DNA of 64,000 bases from DASYQD01 sp963837455 (GTDB taxonomy: Bacteria; Acidobacteriota; Thermoanaerobaculia; Multivoradales; JAIOJS01): assembly GCA_963837455.1 (NCBI GenBank), contig CAWINM010000002.1, forward strand, positions 124,001-188,000, in the 5' to 3' direction. This document shows positions 8,978-17,797 of the stretch, piece by piece. The notes under the pieces were generated by a model, which saw nothing but the letters and a program-made list of their open reading frames with translations, was not told the DNA's origin and searched no databases. Made by a program: the position numbers and the translations under genes. Position 1 is the first letter of the stretch. The number at the start of each line of letters is the position of its first letter.

Positions 8978-11242
8978 ATGCCCTCCCGGAACTTCAAAAT
9001 GAAGGGTGAACCCAAGCTCGGCCAGATTCTTCGGGGCCCCCTCTTCTCAGAGGCTGTCCGAGTAGAGACTGTCGAGAACGGCGGGCCTGGCCGCTGGACT
9101 CTCGGCGTCGTCGGCACTCGCTCTGAGCGGTTCCGACGGATCACTGTCGGCCCATCCGAGCTCGAACACCTTGCTGTCATCGACCGCGCCCCCTCGTTCG
9201 ACGGCGACGGCAAGCTGCTTCGCCTCGGCCTTCAGGCCTACGCCCTGGGCATCGCCTACGAGTTCGACCCCTACTTCGGGCTGTCGATCTCCCGCGTCGA
9301 CCCGCTTCCCCACCAGCTCGAGGCGGTCTACGACCATCTCCTCAAGCTCGCGCGCGTCCGCTTCCTCCTCGCCGACGACGCGGGTGCCGGCAAGACCATC
9401 ATGGCGGGCCTGTTGATCCGCGAGCTCGAGCTGCGCGGCCTGGCCGAGCGGATCCTCATCGTCTGCCCCGCGAACCTGACCTTCCAGTGGCAGCGCGAGC
9501 TGCGCGAGAAGTTCGAGACCAGGTTCGAGGTGATGAAGGGAGCTGACATCAAGCTTCAGTACGGTGTGAACCCGTGGCAGGAGCGGCGGCGGATCATCAC
9601 GTCGCTCGACCTTGCCAAACGCCAGGACATCCTGCCTGGCCTGCAGCAGACCCGCTGGGACGTTGTCATCGTGGACGAGGCGCATCGCATGTCGTGGTCG
9701 CCTCCCAGCAAGAAGACGGCTCGCTATGCCCTGGGCGAGCTGCTGCGCGACAGCTCCGACCACATCCTGCTGCTCACTGCCACGCCGCACAAGGGAGACC
9801 CCGAGAACTTCTCGCTCTTTCTCCAGCTCCTCGACCGCGACGCGTTTGCCGACGTCAAGTCCATCCGCCACGCCATGGAGAGGCGCCGAGCGCCCTTCTA
9901 CCTGCGCCGTACCAAGGAGGCGATGACGTACTTCCCACAGCGCCAGCCGGATGGCTCGTGGGCGGCGCGCAAGATCTTCACCAAGCGCATCCCGCGCACC
10001 ATCGACTTTGCCATCGACGGCGACGAGCTCGCTCTCTACCAGGACATCAGCCGCTTCGTGAAGCGTCAGAGCCGGCGCGCCGCCGAGGCCGGGGACGATC
10101 GCCGGGCGCGGGCCATTGGCTTCCTCATGGCGCTCTACCAGCGGCGCCTCGCGTCGAGCACCCACGCGATGCGCCGCTCGCTCGAGAAACGGGCGCGCCG
10201 ACTGGCGGAGGCCCTCAAGAACGCCCAGGAGCTCGCGCGCGATGCCCCAGAGCTGCCCTCCGCGGAAGAGATCGAGGAAATGGAGGAGGGGGACCGCCAG
10301 CGGCTCGAGGAGCTGCTGGAGGCGGTCACCTTGGCCCAGTCGGCCGAGGACGTCCGCGAGGAGATCGCGGAGCTCGAAGACCACGCAGCGCGGGCAAAGG
10401 CGGTGGAAGACGCCGACAGCGAGGCGAAGCTCTCGCGCCTCAAGGGCCTGCTGCAGCAGGAGGGCTTCTTCGACCAACCCGACCGCCGGCTACTGGTCTT
10501 CAGCGAGTTCAAGGACACCCTCGACTATCTGGTGGGCAAGCTCGAGGAGGACGCTCGGCTCACCGCACTCTTCCTCTGGACCCTGCAAAGCACGAACGGC
10601 AGCAACGGCGGGCCTGCCGCCAGGGGCGCGCGGCAACGGGCCGACGAGGGCGCGGAGGCCGGCGAAGACGACCAGACCGAGGGCGATGACGAAGGGGAGG
10701 AGACGCCCTCGCGCAAGCCGCGCAAGAAGGGCTTCACCCTCGTCTACGACGTCGTCCGCCGCTTCGCGCAACCCCTGGGTATTCACCTCGACGAATGGGA
10801 AGGCCGCGTCATCGAGACCGAGAAAGGCGTGGTCCGTCTCATCCCCGTCCGCGAGCGCGCCCGCCAGCTCTTCGGCGAGGATGACGCGGCAGCCGTCGCG
10901 CAGCGCATCGAGACCTCGGGCGGCCAGGACGTGCAGCTCTCCCTGTTTCCCGAGGATGCACCCGAGGCCGCTGCACCGGGCGGTGGCCGTGGTCGCCGCC
11001 GCGCCACGGCCGCCCGCTCCGAGCTGGGCGGCCGGCGGGAGCCGACCACCCTCGACCGCGTCCACGCCGCCATGCTCCTCCAGGCCTCCGGGCAGGCGCA
11101 CGCCCTGCGCACCCTGCTGCGCGCCGAGGTCGAGCGCGGCCCCGCGTTCCTGCGCCTCGCCGACGCCCTCTCCGCCCTCTACCCCGACGGCAGCGAGGAG
11201 GAGCGTCTCGTCGACGCCATGTTGCTGGCTGCACCTCGCTGA
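8978..11242 (+). CDS. Chimeric SNF2/DEAH helicase fused to DUF1156 methylase C-terminus
   Basis: One open frame of 754 residues made of two families. Residues 1 to about 523 are an SNF2-type helicase: LLADDAGAGKTIMAGLL (Walker A, 131-146), WDVVIVDEAHR (DEAH, 233-236), LLTATPHKGD (motif III) and, at the joint, the start of the second RecA lobe (LLVFSEFKDTLDYLVGKL). From about 524 the sequence becomes the end of a DUF1156 (COG1743) adenine-specific DNA methylase: LTALFLWTLQSTNG, GFTLVYDVVRRFAQPLGIHL, VHAAMLLQASGQAHALRTLL. Helicase motifs V-VI and the whole methyltransferase core are missing, so neither activity is likely. The frame is unbroken across the joint near 10549. Homologues often start nearer MKGEPKLGQ (8999), so the start is uncertain. 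First gene of the defence operon. Confidence 0.85.
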   Translation: MPSRNFKMKGEPKLGQILRGPLFSEAVRVETVENGGPGRWTLGVVGTRSERFRRITVGPSELEHLAVIDRAPSFDGDGKLLRLGLQAYALGIAYEFDPYFGLSISRVDPLPHQLEAVYDHLLKLARVRFLLADDAGAGKTIMAGLLIRELELRGLAERILIVCPANLTFQWQRELREKFETRFEVMKGADIKLQYGVNPWQERRRIITSLDLAKRQDILPGLQQTRWDVVIVDEAHRMSWSPPSKKTARYALGELLRDSSDHILLLTATPHKGDPENFSLFLQLLDRDAFADVKSIRHAMERRRAPFYLRRTKEAMTYFPQRQPDGSWAARKIFTKRIPRTIDFAIDGDELALYQDISRFVKRQSRRAAEAGDDRRARAIGFLMALYQRRLASSTHAMRRSLEKRARRLAEALKNAQELARDAPELPSAEEIEEMEEGDRQRLEELLEAVTLAQSAEDVREEIAELEDHAARAKAVEDADSEAKLSRLKGLLQQEGFFDQPDRRLLVFSEFKDTLDYLVGKLEEDARLTALFLWTLQSTNGSNGGPAARGARQRADEGAEAGEDDQTEGDDEGEETPSRKPRKKGFTLVYDVVRRFAQPLGIHLDEWEGRVIETEKGVVRLIPVRERARQLFGEDDAAAVAQRIETSGGQDVQLSLFPEDAPEAAAPGGGRGRRRATAARSELGGRREPTTLDRVHAAMLLQASGQAHALRTLLRAEVERGPAFLRLADALSALYPDGSEEERLVDAMLLAAPR

Positions 11243-11291
11243 GGGCTGGCGACCCATGAGCGAGCTAGACTCTGAAGACCGAGAGGACGTC

Positions 11292-11522
11292 ATGGAAATC
11301 TTTCCCGGCATCACCATGGATCCGCGAGTCCGCTTCGGCAAGCCCTGCCTCACCGGCACGCGCCTGGACGCCGCGTCGATCGTGGCCGCGCTCGGCGCGG
11401 GTGACGCACCCGAGCGGGTGGAAGAGGAGCTGGGGATCACCCACGAGCAGCTGCTGACCGCCATGCGGTACGCCGCTCACGTGGCAGCCCATACCCCGCC
11501 GGCCGTAGCCAAGGCGTCGTGA
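11292..11522 (+). CDS. DUF433 antitoxin-like protein
   Basis: 76 residues. The ATG at 11292 follows GAGAGGACGTC and gives the usual DUF433 opening, MEIFPGITMDPRVRFGKPCL, then GTRLDAASIVAALGAGD and a winged-helix-like end. An in-frame ATG at 11256 would add 12 residues. DUF433 proteins are typically DNA-binding antitoxins paired with a PIN-like DUF5615 toxin, and here the stop overlaps the next start (GTGA). It probably neutralises the toxin and represses the module. It lies inside the defence operon. Confidence 0.85.
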   Translation: MEIFPGITMDPRVRFGKPCLTGTRLDAASIVAALGAGDAPERVEEELGITHEQLLTAMRYAAHVAAHTPPAVAKAS

Positions 11523-11893
11523 GGATCCTGCTCGACGAGAACTTCCCCCTCGTGCTGATGGGGCGGTTGCGGTCGCTCGGGTTCGCCGCGGACCACATCG
11601 TTGCGATGGGCGAGCGGGGGCTTCCCGATTCCGCGATCCGCGAGCGTCTCGAGACCGAGCCCGACTTCGTCTTCGTGACCCAGGACGTCGAGTTCGAGGA
11701 GTGGGACTTCCCCTGCCGGGGAATCGTCGTGGTCTCGCACGTCCGGCAGGGGCTGCCGATCGAGGACCGCGTCGGGATCTGGACCCGCGCCCTGCTCACC
11801 CTCGACGTCCAGCCCGCGGATGTCAGGCTGTTCGAGCTCTGGGAGCCGGGGACGCTCGCTCCGATAACCATTCACCGGGCGCCCGAGGGCTGA
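11519..11893 (+). CDS. DUF5615 PIN-like toxin
   Basis: 124 residues starting with GTG at 11519, overlapping the antitoxin stop by four bases. The family opening MRILLDENFPLVLMGRLRSL carries the first acidic residues of the PIN-like fold (DEN), followed by VFVTQDVEFEEWDFP with the conserved TxDxDF-like motif (here TQDVEFEE). PIN-like toxins are metal-dependent RNases; the target here is unknown. It ends two bases before the DUF499 start, so translation is probably coupled. Intact and full length. Confidence 0.85.
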   Translation: MRILLDENFPLVLMGRLRSLGFAADHIVAMGERGLPDSAIRERLETEPDFVFVTQDVEFEEWDFPCRGIVVVSHVRQGLPIEDRVGIWTRALLTLDVQPADVRLFELWEPGTLAPITIHRAPEG

Positions 11894-11895
11894 CC

Positions 11896-14691
11896 ATGGA
11901 TCCCTGGCACGTCGTCGTTCAGGCGCGGGAGGAGGTCCGGCAGGGGCGCTCGTTCAACCCCGACGAGTTCGCCATCCACCTCGAGCAGGTGGTCTCCGGG
12001 CGCGCGCCCGCCGACTATCGCGACCCCGAGAAGTTCTTCGCGCGCACCTCCTTGACGCGAGCGCTGCGGGAGCATGCGGGCATGGTCCTGCGGCGACTCG
12101 CCGGGCAGACCACCAGCACGGCACCCGTGCTCACCCTCGTCACCCAGTTCGGCGGCGGCAAGACGCACACCTTGACCGCCCTCTACCACCTGGCGACCTC
12201 TGCCGGTCGAGCTGGCAGCTTCGACGGCGTGCCGGAGCTCCTCGCCTCGGCGCAGCTCCCGGCCGTCCCCGAAGCGCGGGTGGCGGTCTTCGTCGGCAAC
12301 GCCTGGGACCCGCAGGAGGGGCGCGAGACGCCCTGGATCGACGTGGCGCGCAGCCTCGCGGGCGAGCAGGGCGTGGCCCTGCTCGGGCCCGCCGCCCGCA
12401 CGACCCCTCCTGGCACCGAGACCCTGGGCAAGGTGTTCGCCGCGGCGGGGAAGCCCGTGCTGGTGCTCTTCGACGAGGTGCTCAACCTGATCAACCGGCA
12501 CCGCGGTCTGGCCGAGCCGTTCCACGCCTTCATCCAGAACCTGACGGTGGCGATGACCGGGACCACCCACGGCGCAGCGGTGATCAGCCTGCCGCGCAGC
12601 CAGGTCGAGATGACCGACTGGGACATCCAGTGGCAAGAGCGCATCACCAAGGTGGTCAAGCGCGTCGCCAAGGACCTGATCGCCAACGACGAAGCCGAGA
12701 TCGGCGAGGTGGTCCGCCGCCGGCTCTTCGAGGGGCTGGGCGACGAGCGCGCGCGGCGGCGGGTCGCCAAGGGATATGCCGACTGGTGCTTCGAGCGGCG
12801 CAGCGAGCTGCCACCTGAATGGACCGCCGTCGATTCGGCGGCCACCGAGGCCAAGGCCAGGCAGTTCCTGCAGGGCCGCTTCGAGGCCAGCTATCCGTTC
12901 CATCCGGCGACGCTGTCGGTGTTCCAGCGCAAGTGGCAGGCGCTGCCCCAGTACCAGCAGACGCGCGGCACCCTGGCGATGCTCGCGCAGTGGGTGTCGC
13001 GTGCGCTCGAGGACGCCTACCAGCAAGCGCGCCGCGATCCACTCATCGCCCTGGGGAGCGGACCGCTCGAGAGCCACGGCTTCCGCAACGTGGTGCTCGG
13101 TCAGCTGGGCGAGCCGCGGCTCTCGACCGCGATCGACAGCGACATCGCCGGCCCGCTCTCGCACGCGCGCGCGCTGGACGCGGACACGCGCGGTGCGCTC
13201 AAGGGTATCCACCGCCGCGTGGGAACTGCCATCTTCTTCGAGTCCTCCGGGGGCCTCAAGGACAAGGTCGCTCACTCGCCCGAGCTGCGCTTCGCCGTCG
13301 GCGGCCCTGACGTCGATACCACTTCGGTCGACACGGCTGCGTTCGAGCTGGAGGCTCGGGCGTACCACATCCGGAAGGTGGGGACCGACGGCTTCCAGAT
13401 CCAGCAACGGGCGCGCTTGCGCAAGGTCGTCAGCGACCGCCGGGCCTCGCTCGACGACGAGAGCGAGGTGGTCCCGGCAACGCTGGGGCTCGTGCGGTCG
13501 GTGTTCGAGAGGCGCGACAAGCCCGACGACGCGCGCCGAGCATTCGGCTGGCAGGCGTTCCCTGGCGACAGCACCGACATTCCCGACTCGCCGCGCTTGA
13601 CGGTGATCGCCCTCGATCCGGCCTGGGAGTGGTCGGGCAAGAGCGGCGTACGCGAGCGTCTGGCGGAGTGGACCCGCAACCGAGGGAGCAGCCCACGCCT
13701 CTACCCCGGCGCGCTGGTGTGGAGCGCCAAGAAGCCCGGCCGCGAGCTGCGCGAGAAGGTGGAGCACTGGCTCGCGTGGAAGCGGGTCAAGCGCGAGATC
13801 GAGGAGGGTACGCTGGGGGCCGACTTCGACCCCACCGAGCTGCGCACCGTGCAAACCCAGGTCCGAGAGGCCGAGGAGGCTGCGCGCGACGAGGTTTGGG
13901 CTGGATATCGGTTCGTCGTGCTCTTTGATCCGCAGGAGAGCGACGGGCTACGCGAGATCAATCTCGGTGCCGGCCACGCGAGCGGCCCAGGTGAGACGCT
14001 CGCCGAGCGCGTCGTCGCTCACCTCAAGACCCAGGCCCTTCTCAATGAGGCCCCCGGCGCTGCTTACCTCGAACGAAAATGGCCGTTGCCGTTCCGAGAG
14101 TCCGGGGCGTGGCCGCTCCAGGCGCTACGGCAGGCGTTCCTCAACGGAGCGCTCGATCGCGTGGTCGATCCCGACGCATATCTCAGGGGGCGGATCCCGC
14201 AGTTCGTCGCCAACGGCGACCTGGGGCTGGCATCTGGTCCACGACCAGACGGAACCTACGAGAGAGTGTGGTTCGAAGAGGGCGTGGACTCGGGAGACGT
14301 GGTCTTCGAGCCGGGCGTCTTCCTGCTCAAGCGGGCGACAGCTCAGTCGCTGAAGAAGCCACGAGAAGAGGCGGAAGCGGCGTCTCCGCTTCCAAGCGCC
14401 AGCCCAGACGGGACGTCGTCTCAACCAACACTCCCGATCCCGCCGCCCGTGAGGCCGCCCGGAGAGCGCATCGTGCGTTTGAGCGGCCAGGTGCCCTCGG
14501 AGCTCTGGAACAAGATCGGGCTCAGCATCGTCACCAAGCTCAAGGGCGCCGGCAAGGTGTCCATCGGAGTCGACCTGGAGGTCGTGGTCTCGGGCGAACG
14601 GGTCGCCAGCTTGGAGGCCGAGCTGCGACAGGTGCTCGAGGATTCTGAACCTTGGCCACTCCTTGTTTCTCGAGGATCGCGGCAAGGCTGA
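11896..14691 (+). CDS. DUF499 AAA-type ATPase (COG1483), defence-associated
   Basis: 931 residues from ATG 11896. Walker A is TLVTQFGGGKTHTLTALYHL (80-99, GGGKT) and Walker B is VLVLFDEVLNLI (about 188-199). A long helical middle contains FEASYPFHPATLSVFQRKWQ. The end has a Pro/Ser linker (SASPDGTSSQPTLPIPPPV) and a small beta-alpha domain (RIVRLSGQVPSELWNKIG). DUF499 ATPases are found beside DUF1156 methylases in archaea and bacteria and are linked to anti-phage islands; they probably work as a motor or sensor with the methylase and helicase. This copy appears intact even though its methylase partner is almost entirely deleted. Confidence 0.9.
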   Translation: MDPWHVVVQAREEVRQGRSFNPDEFAIHLEQVVSGRAPADYRDPEKFFARTSLTRALREHAGMVLRRLAGQTTSTAPVLTLVTQFGGGKTHTLTALYHLATSAGRAGSFDGVPELLASAQLPAVPEARVAVFVGNAWDPQEGRETPWIDVARSLAGEQGVALLGPAARTTPPGTETLGKVFAAAGKPVLVLFDEVLNLINRHRGLAEPFHAFIQNLTVAMTGTTHGAAVISLPRSQVEMTDWDIQWQERITKVVKRVAKDLIANDEAEIGEVVRRRLFEGLGDERARRRVAKGYADWCFERRSELPPEWTAVDSAATEAKARQFLQGRFEASYPFHPATLSVFQRKWQALPQYQQTRGTLAMLAQWVSRALEDAYQQARRDPLIALGSGPLESHGFRNVVLGQLGEPRLSTAIDSDIAGPLSHARALDADTRGALKGIHRRVGTAIFFESSGGLKDKVAHSPELRFAVGGPDVDTTSVDTAAFELEARAYHIRKVGTDGFQIQQRARLRKVVSDRRASLDDESEVVPATLGLVRSVFERRDKPDDARRAFGWQAFPGDSTDIPDSPRLTVIALDPAWEWSGKSGVRERLAEWTRNRGSSPRLYPGALVWSAKKPGRELREKVEHWLAWKRVKREIEEGTLGADFDPTELRTVQTQVREAEEAARDEVWAGYRFVVLFDPQESDGLREINLGAGHASGPGETLAERVVAHLKTQALLNEAPGAAYLERKWPLPFRESGAWPLQALRQAFLNGALDRVVDPDAYLRGRIPQFVANGDLGLASGPRPDGTYERVWFEEGVDSGDVVFEPGVFLLKRATAQSLKKPREEAEAASPLPSASPDGTSSQPTLPIPPPVRPPGERIVRLSGQVPSELWNKIGLSIVTKLKGAGKVSIGVDLEVVVSGERVASLEAELRQVLEDSEPWPLLVSRGSRQG

Positions 14692-14764
14692 TGGGTAGGG
14701 GTGGAGTGCCCCTGCGACCCTGTACCCCCGTTAGTCCTCGCATTGCGGAGAAAGGACGGGCCGG

Positions 14765-16744
14765 TTGAAGATCTCCACCATCCTCGACCACATCGACAAC
14801 GGTCACATGGCCCTGCCGGAGTTCCAGCGTGGCTATGTCTGGAACCGCGATCAAGTGCGCGGGCTCTTCGATTCTCTCTACCGCCGACATCCGGTCGGCG
14901 GTCTGCTGGTCTGGGCCACCGAGTCGAAGACGGCTGCTCATCGCGGCGACGGGGCGCTGGCCGCTGGAGTCGTCAAGCTGTTGCTCGACGGCCAACAGCG
15001 TATGACCTCGCTCTATGGGGTGGTGCGCGGCCGACCTCCCAAGTTCTTCGATGGCAACGCCCAGGCATTCACCGGCTTGCGCTTCCACCTCGACAGCAGG
15101 ACCTTCGAGTTCTATCAGCCGGTAAAGATGAAGGACGATCCGCTCTGGATCGACGTCACCGAGCTGATGCGCCAAGGAACCGCCGGCCTGGGCGACTTCG
15201 TCACTCGCCTTGCCGCCCAGCCTGCGCTGGCGCCCAAGATGGGTGAATACGTAGTGCGCTTGGGCCTCCTGCTGAGCGTGACCGAGATCGAGCTCCACGT
15301 CGAGGAGGTGACCGGCGTCGACAAGTCGCTCGACGTGGTGGTCGACATCTTCAACCGCGTCAACAGTGGCGGCACCAAGCTCTCGAAGGGCGATCTCGCC
15401 CTCGCCAAGATCTGCGCCGACTGGCCCGAGGGTCGCGAAACCATGAAGGCCAAGCTCCGGGAGTGGGCGAAGGCCGACTACCACTTCAACCTCGACTGGC
15501 TCTTGCGCTCTGTGAATACGGTGCTCACCGGCGAGGCAAAGTTCCAGCACCTGCACGAGAAGAGCGCCGATGAGGTGAGAGCCGCACTTGCGCGGACCAC
15601 CAAACACATCGATACGAGCCTCAACATGATCGGTGGCCGGCTGGGCCTTGACCACGATCAGGTGTTCTTTGGACGTTTTGGCGTACCGGTGATGGCGCGC
15701 TTCCTCGACCAGCGGCAAGCGCGCAGGCTCGGCTCGATGAACGAGGAGGAGCGCGACAAGCTGCTGTTCTGGTTCGTGCAGGCGGCGATGTGGGGGCGCT
15801 TCTCGGGCTCAACCGAGACCTTCATCGATCAGGACCTAGCTGCGCTCGAAGGCGCGGATGGAGGTCTCGACAGCTTGATCGAGCAGCTGCGGCTCTGGCA
15901 CGGCGGCCTGCGAGCGGAGCCGGGGCATTTCACGGGCTGGAGCCTGGGCGCGCGCTTCTACCCGGTGCTCTACATGCTCACCCGCATGGGAGCGGCGCGG
16001 GACTGGGGCACTGGCCTCCCTCTCAAGGCGAATCTGCTCGGCAAGATGAGCCGTCTCGAAGTGCACCACGTCTTCCCAAAGGCGCAGCTCTACCGTCACG
16101 CGCCGCGGTACAGGAAGCCGGAGGTCAACGCTCTGGCGAACTTCTGCTTCTTGACGAAAGATACCAATCTCGACATCAGTGACACGCTGCCCGAGGAGTA
16201 TTTCCCAGAGGTCGAGCGTGCTCACCCTGGAGCACTCGCATCGCAGTGGATTCCCACCGAGCCCGCACTTTGGAAGATCGCCCGCTTCCGTGATTTTCTC
16301 GAAGCGCGCAAGGTGCTGCTGGCCGAGGAGCTCAATCGGCGCATGGAGGACCTGCTTCACGGCGACACCCGCTGGCTCGCTGGCGTGCCGACAGCGGTAT
16401 CGCCCCCTGCGATGGTTGCCGGGGGCATCACGAGCGAAGGGGAAGAGGCAGAGCTCGAACGGCTCAACGACTGGCTGGAGGCCGAGAGGCTGCCGCGCGG
16501 AGTGTTGGCCTACGACTTCGCCGACCCGCACTCTGGGGAGCAGAAGGCGGTCTTTGATCTCGCCTGGCCCAATGGCATCCAGGAGGAGCTCAGCCAGCCG
16601 GTTGCAGTGCTCCTCAACGAGGATGCGGCGACGATCGGCATCGCCAGCCAAGGGGGATTCCGCTGTTTCACGAGCACCGAGGAGTTCAAGCGCTACGTAG
16701 CGCTGGAGATCCTGGCCCTCGAATCGACTAAGCTCCCTGCGTAG
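14765..16744 (+). CDS. DUF262/HNH protein, GmrSD-like restriction factor
   Basis: 659 residues starting with TTG at 14765 after GGAGAAAGGA. The N-terminus has the DUF262 hallmarks LPEFQRGYVW (18-27) and LLLDGQQRMTSLYG (DGQQR at 75-79), a ParB/Srx-like nucleotide-hydrolysing domain. Near residue 430 comes MSRLEVHHVFPKAQLYR with NALANFCFLTKDTN, an HNH nuclease core of the DUF1524 kind. The domain order matches GmrSD-type, modification-dependent restriction enzymes. About 150 further residues at the C-terminus form an unassigned domain. It is the last gene of the operon, 73 bp after DUF499. Intact; probably the nuclease arm of the island. Confidence 0.88.
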   Translation: MKISTILDHIDNGHMALPEFQRGYVWNRDQVRGLFDSLYRRHPVGGLLVWATESKTAAHRGDGALAAGVVKLLLDGQQRMTSLYGVVRGRPPKFFDGNAQAFTGLRFHLDSRTFEFYQPVKMKDDPLWIDVTELMRQGTAGLGDFVTRLAAQPALAPKMGEYVVRLGLLLSVTEIELHVEEVTGVDKSLDVVVDIFNRVNSGGTKLSKGDLALAKICADWPEGRETMKAKLREWAKADYHFNLDWLLRSVNTVLTGEAKFQHLHEKSADEVRAALARTTKHIDTSLNMIGGRLGLDHDQVFFGRFGVPVMARFLDQRQARRLGSMNEEERDKLLFWFVQAAMWGRFSGSTETFIDQDLAALEGADGGLDSLIEQLRLWHGGLRAEPGHFTGWSLGARFYPVLYMLTRMGAARDWGTGLPLKANLLGKMSRLEVHHVFPKAQLYRHAPRYRKPEVNALANFCFLTKDTNLDISDTLPEEYFPEVERAHPGALASQWIPTEPALWKIARFRDFLEARKVLLAEELNRRMEDLLHGDTRWLAGVPTAVSPPAMVAGGITSEGEEAELERLNDWLEAERLPRGVLAYDFADPHSGEQKAVFDLAWPNGIQEELSQPVAVLLNEDAATIGIASQGGFRCFTSTEEFKRYVALEILALESTKLPA

Positions 16745-17175
16745 GTGGGTGTCCCCGTGAGGGTGGGCGGCCAGATCATTGCATGAAGCACCGCTGGTGG
16801 GGTGTCGGCGCCGTGCCGACGGCGCCGCGGCGGGCGGTGGTGCTCCTCGGCCCACGAGATGGGTAAAGACCGTGCACGGCTTGGTGCAGCAGCATGCGCC
16901 CATCGACCCCGGGCTGCGCTGCGTGTGAGCGGCTCTGCCGCCGAGAAGTGCCAGGCGATTCGGCGTCGTCGAAGTGGCTTGCTGGTGAGGGCAGAGGGTC
17001 GCGTCAAAGCGATCGGAATCGTGTGCGGCTCACTGTTGGTTAGAGTGGCCTCCACGTGGGCTCGTCCTCGACGGGGCGCACAAGTGGCGCCTCACGCCTT
17101 CCAACCGTTTGCGTGATGACCCATTGGTCCACGTTAGTGTGGTGTGAAGCGCCGCGGCGGCGGCCAAGAGGAGCG
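16745..17175. other. Gene-less stretch after the defence operon
   Basis: About 430 bp with no convincing coding frame, tRNA-like fold or repeat that I can see. It separates the defence operon from the region of broken genes. Confidence 0.4.
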
Positions 17176-17692
17176 CTATGCTAGTTCTTCGTGGCCTGGC
17201 CTGGCCAGGAGGTTGTTCGCCGCTTTCGGATCGGAACGCAGGTCGTAGAGCTCGTCAATGTCCCAGACGCCGTAGTAGTGGATGTACTTGTAGCGGTCTT
17301 CACGCAGCGCATGAACGGTCGGGGTCTGTGGAAAGTTGCGCTCCCAGTAGTATTCGTACAGCAGCTCGGTCCACCACGTTGTCTGTTTGCCTTGCATCAG
17401 CGGCAGGGCTTTAGTTCCGGCCATGTGTGGAGGGGCTTTCAGACCGGCTACTGCGAGCATGGTCGGGGCAACATCGATGTTGGCCACCACCTGATCGAGG
17501 GTGCGTCCGCCTTCGAACAACCGCGGGCAGCGGGCCAGCATGGGGATGCGCATGGATTCTTCATACGCGGTGCGCTTGTCGATCAAGCCGTGTTCGCCGA
17601 AGGCAAAGCCGTTGTCGCCGAGATACAGGATCAAGGTGTCATCGAGCTTCCCCTGCCTTCCAGCAGATCCATGATCTGCGCGAGTCCTTAGT
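17176..17692 (-). pseudogene. Sulfatase C-terminal fragment, copy 1
   Basis: Minus-strand remnant of an alkaline-phosphatase-superfamily sulfatase: TLILYLGDNGFAFGEHGLID, AYEESMRIPMLARCP, VANIDVAPTMLAVAGL, REDRYKYIHYYGVWD, DELYDLRSDPKAANNLL. The N-terminal half with the formylglycine site is absent. A one-base loss near 17650 puts the leading part (AQIMDLLEG) out of frame. The 5' side stops near 17692, beyond which sequence leads to IS91 remnant C. A 242-bp part of it is repeated at 23464-23705. Confidence 0.82.
17256..17497. repeat. 242-bp direct repeat (sulfatase segment), copy 1
   Basis: Identical to 23464-23705 except for about two substitutions (GGTCC/GGGCC and CTACTG/CTATTG). It lies wholly within the sulfatase coding sequence. 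Both copies end at GATCG, after which the sequences are unrelated. Confidence 0.85.
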
Positions 17693-17797
17693 CCTGTAGG
17701 AAATTGCTTGTTGCCCCAAGGTCGGGGGCTCGTAGCCAGCGGCAGGTGCGATCCTCCTTCGGGGTCCCAGGAGTTGCCTCCGGGCCGATGGGGTGAT

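Noticed and set aside
9047..10477. Long minus-strand open frame opposite the helicase
   Set aside because: It is an antisense shadow of a GC-rich gene; the composition is Leu/Arg/Val/Gly-biased, without family motifs, and the plus strand has a clear helicase.
11872..13854. 660-codon minus-strand frame opposite the DUF499 gene
   Set aside because: Shadow of the DUF499 coding strand; no recognisable domain, no ribosome site.
16745..17175. Prophage or integrase attachment site after the defence operon
   Set aside because: No tRNA gene, integrase or flanking direct repeat could be found.
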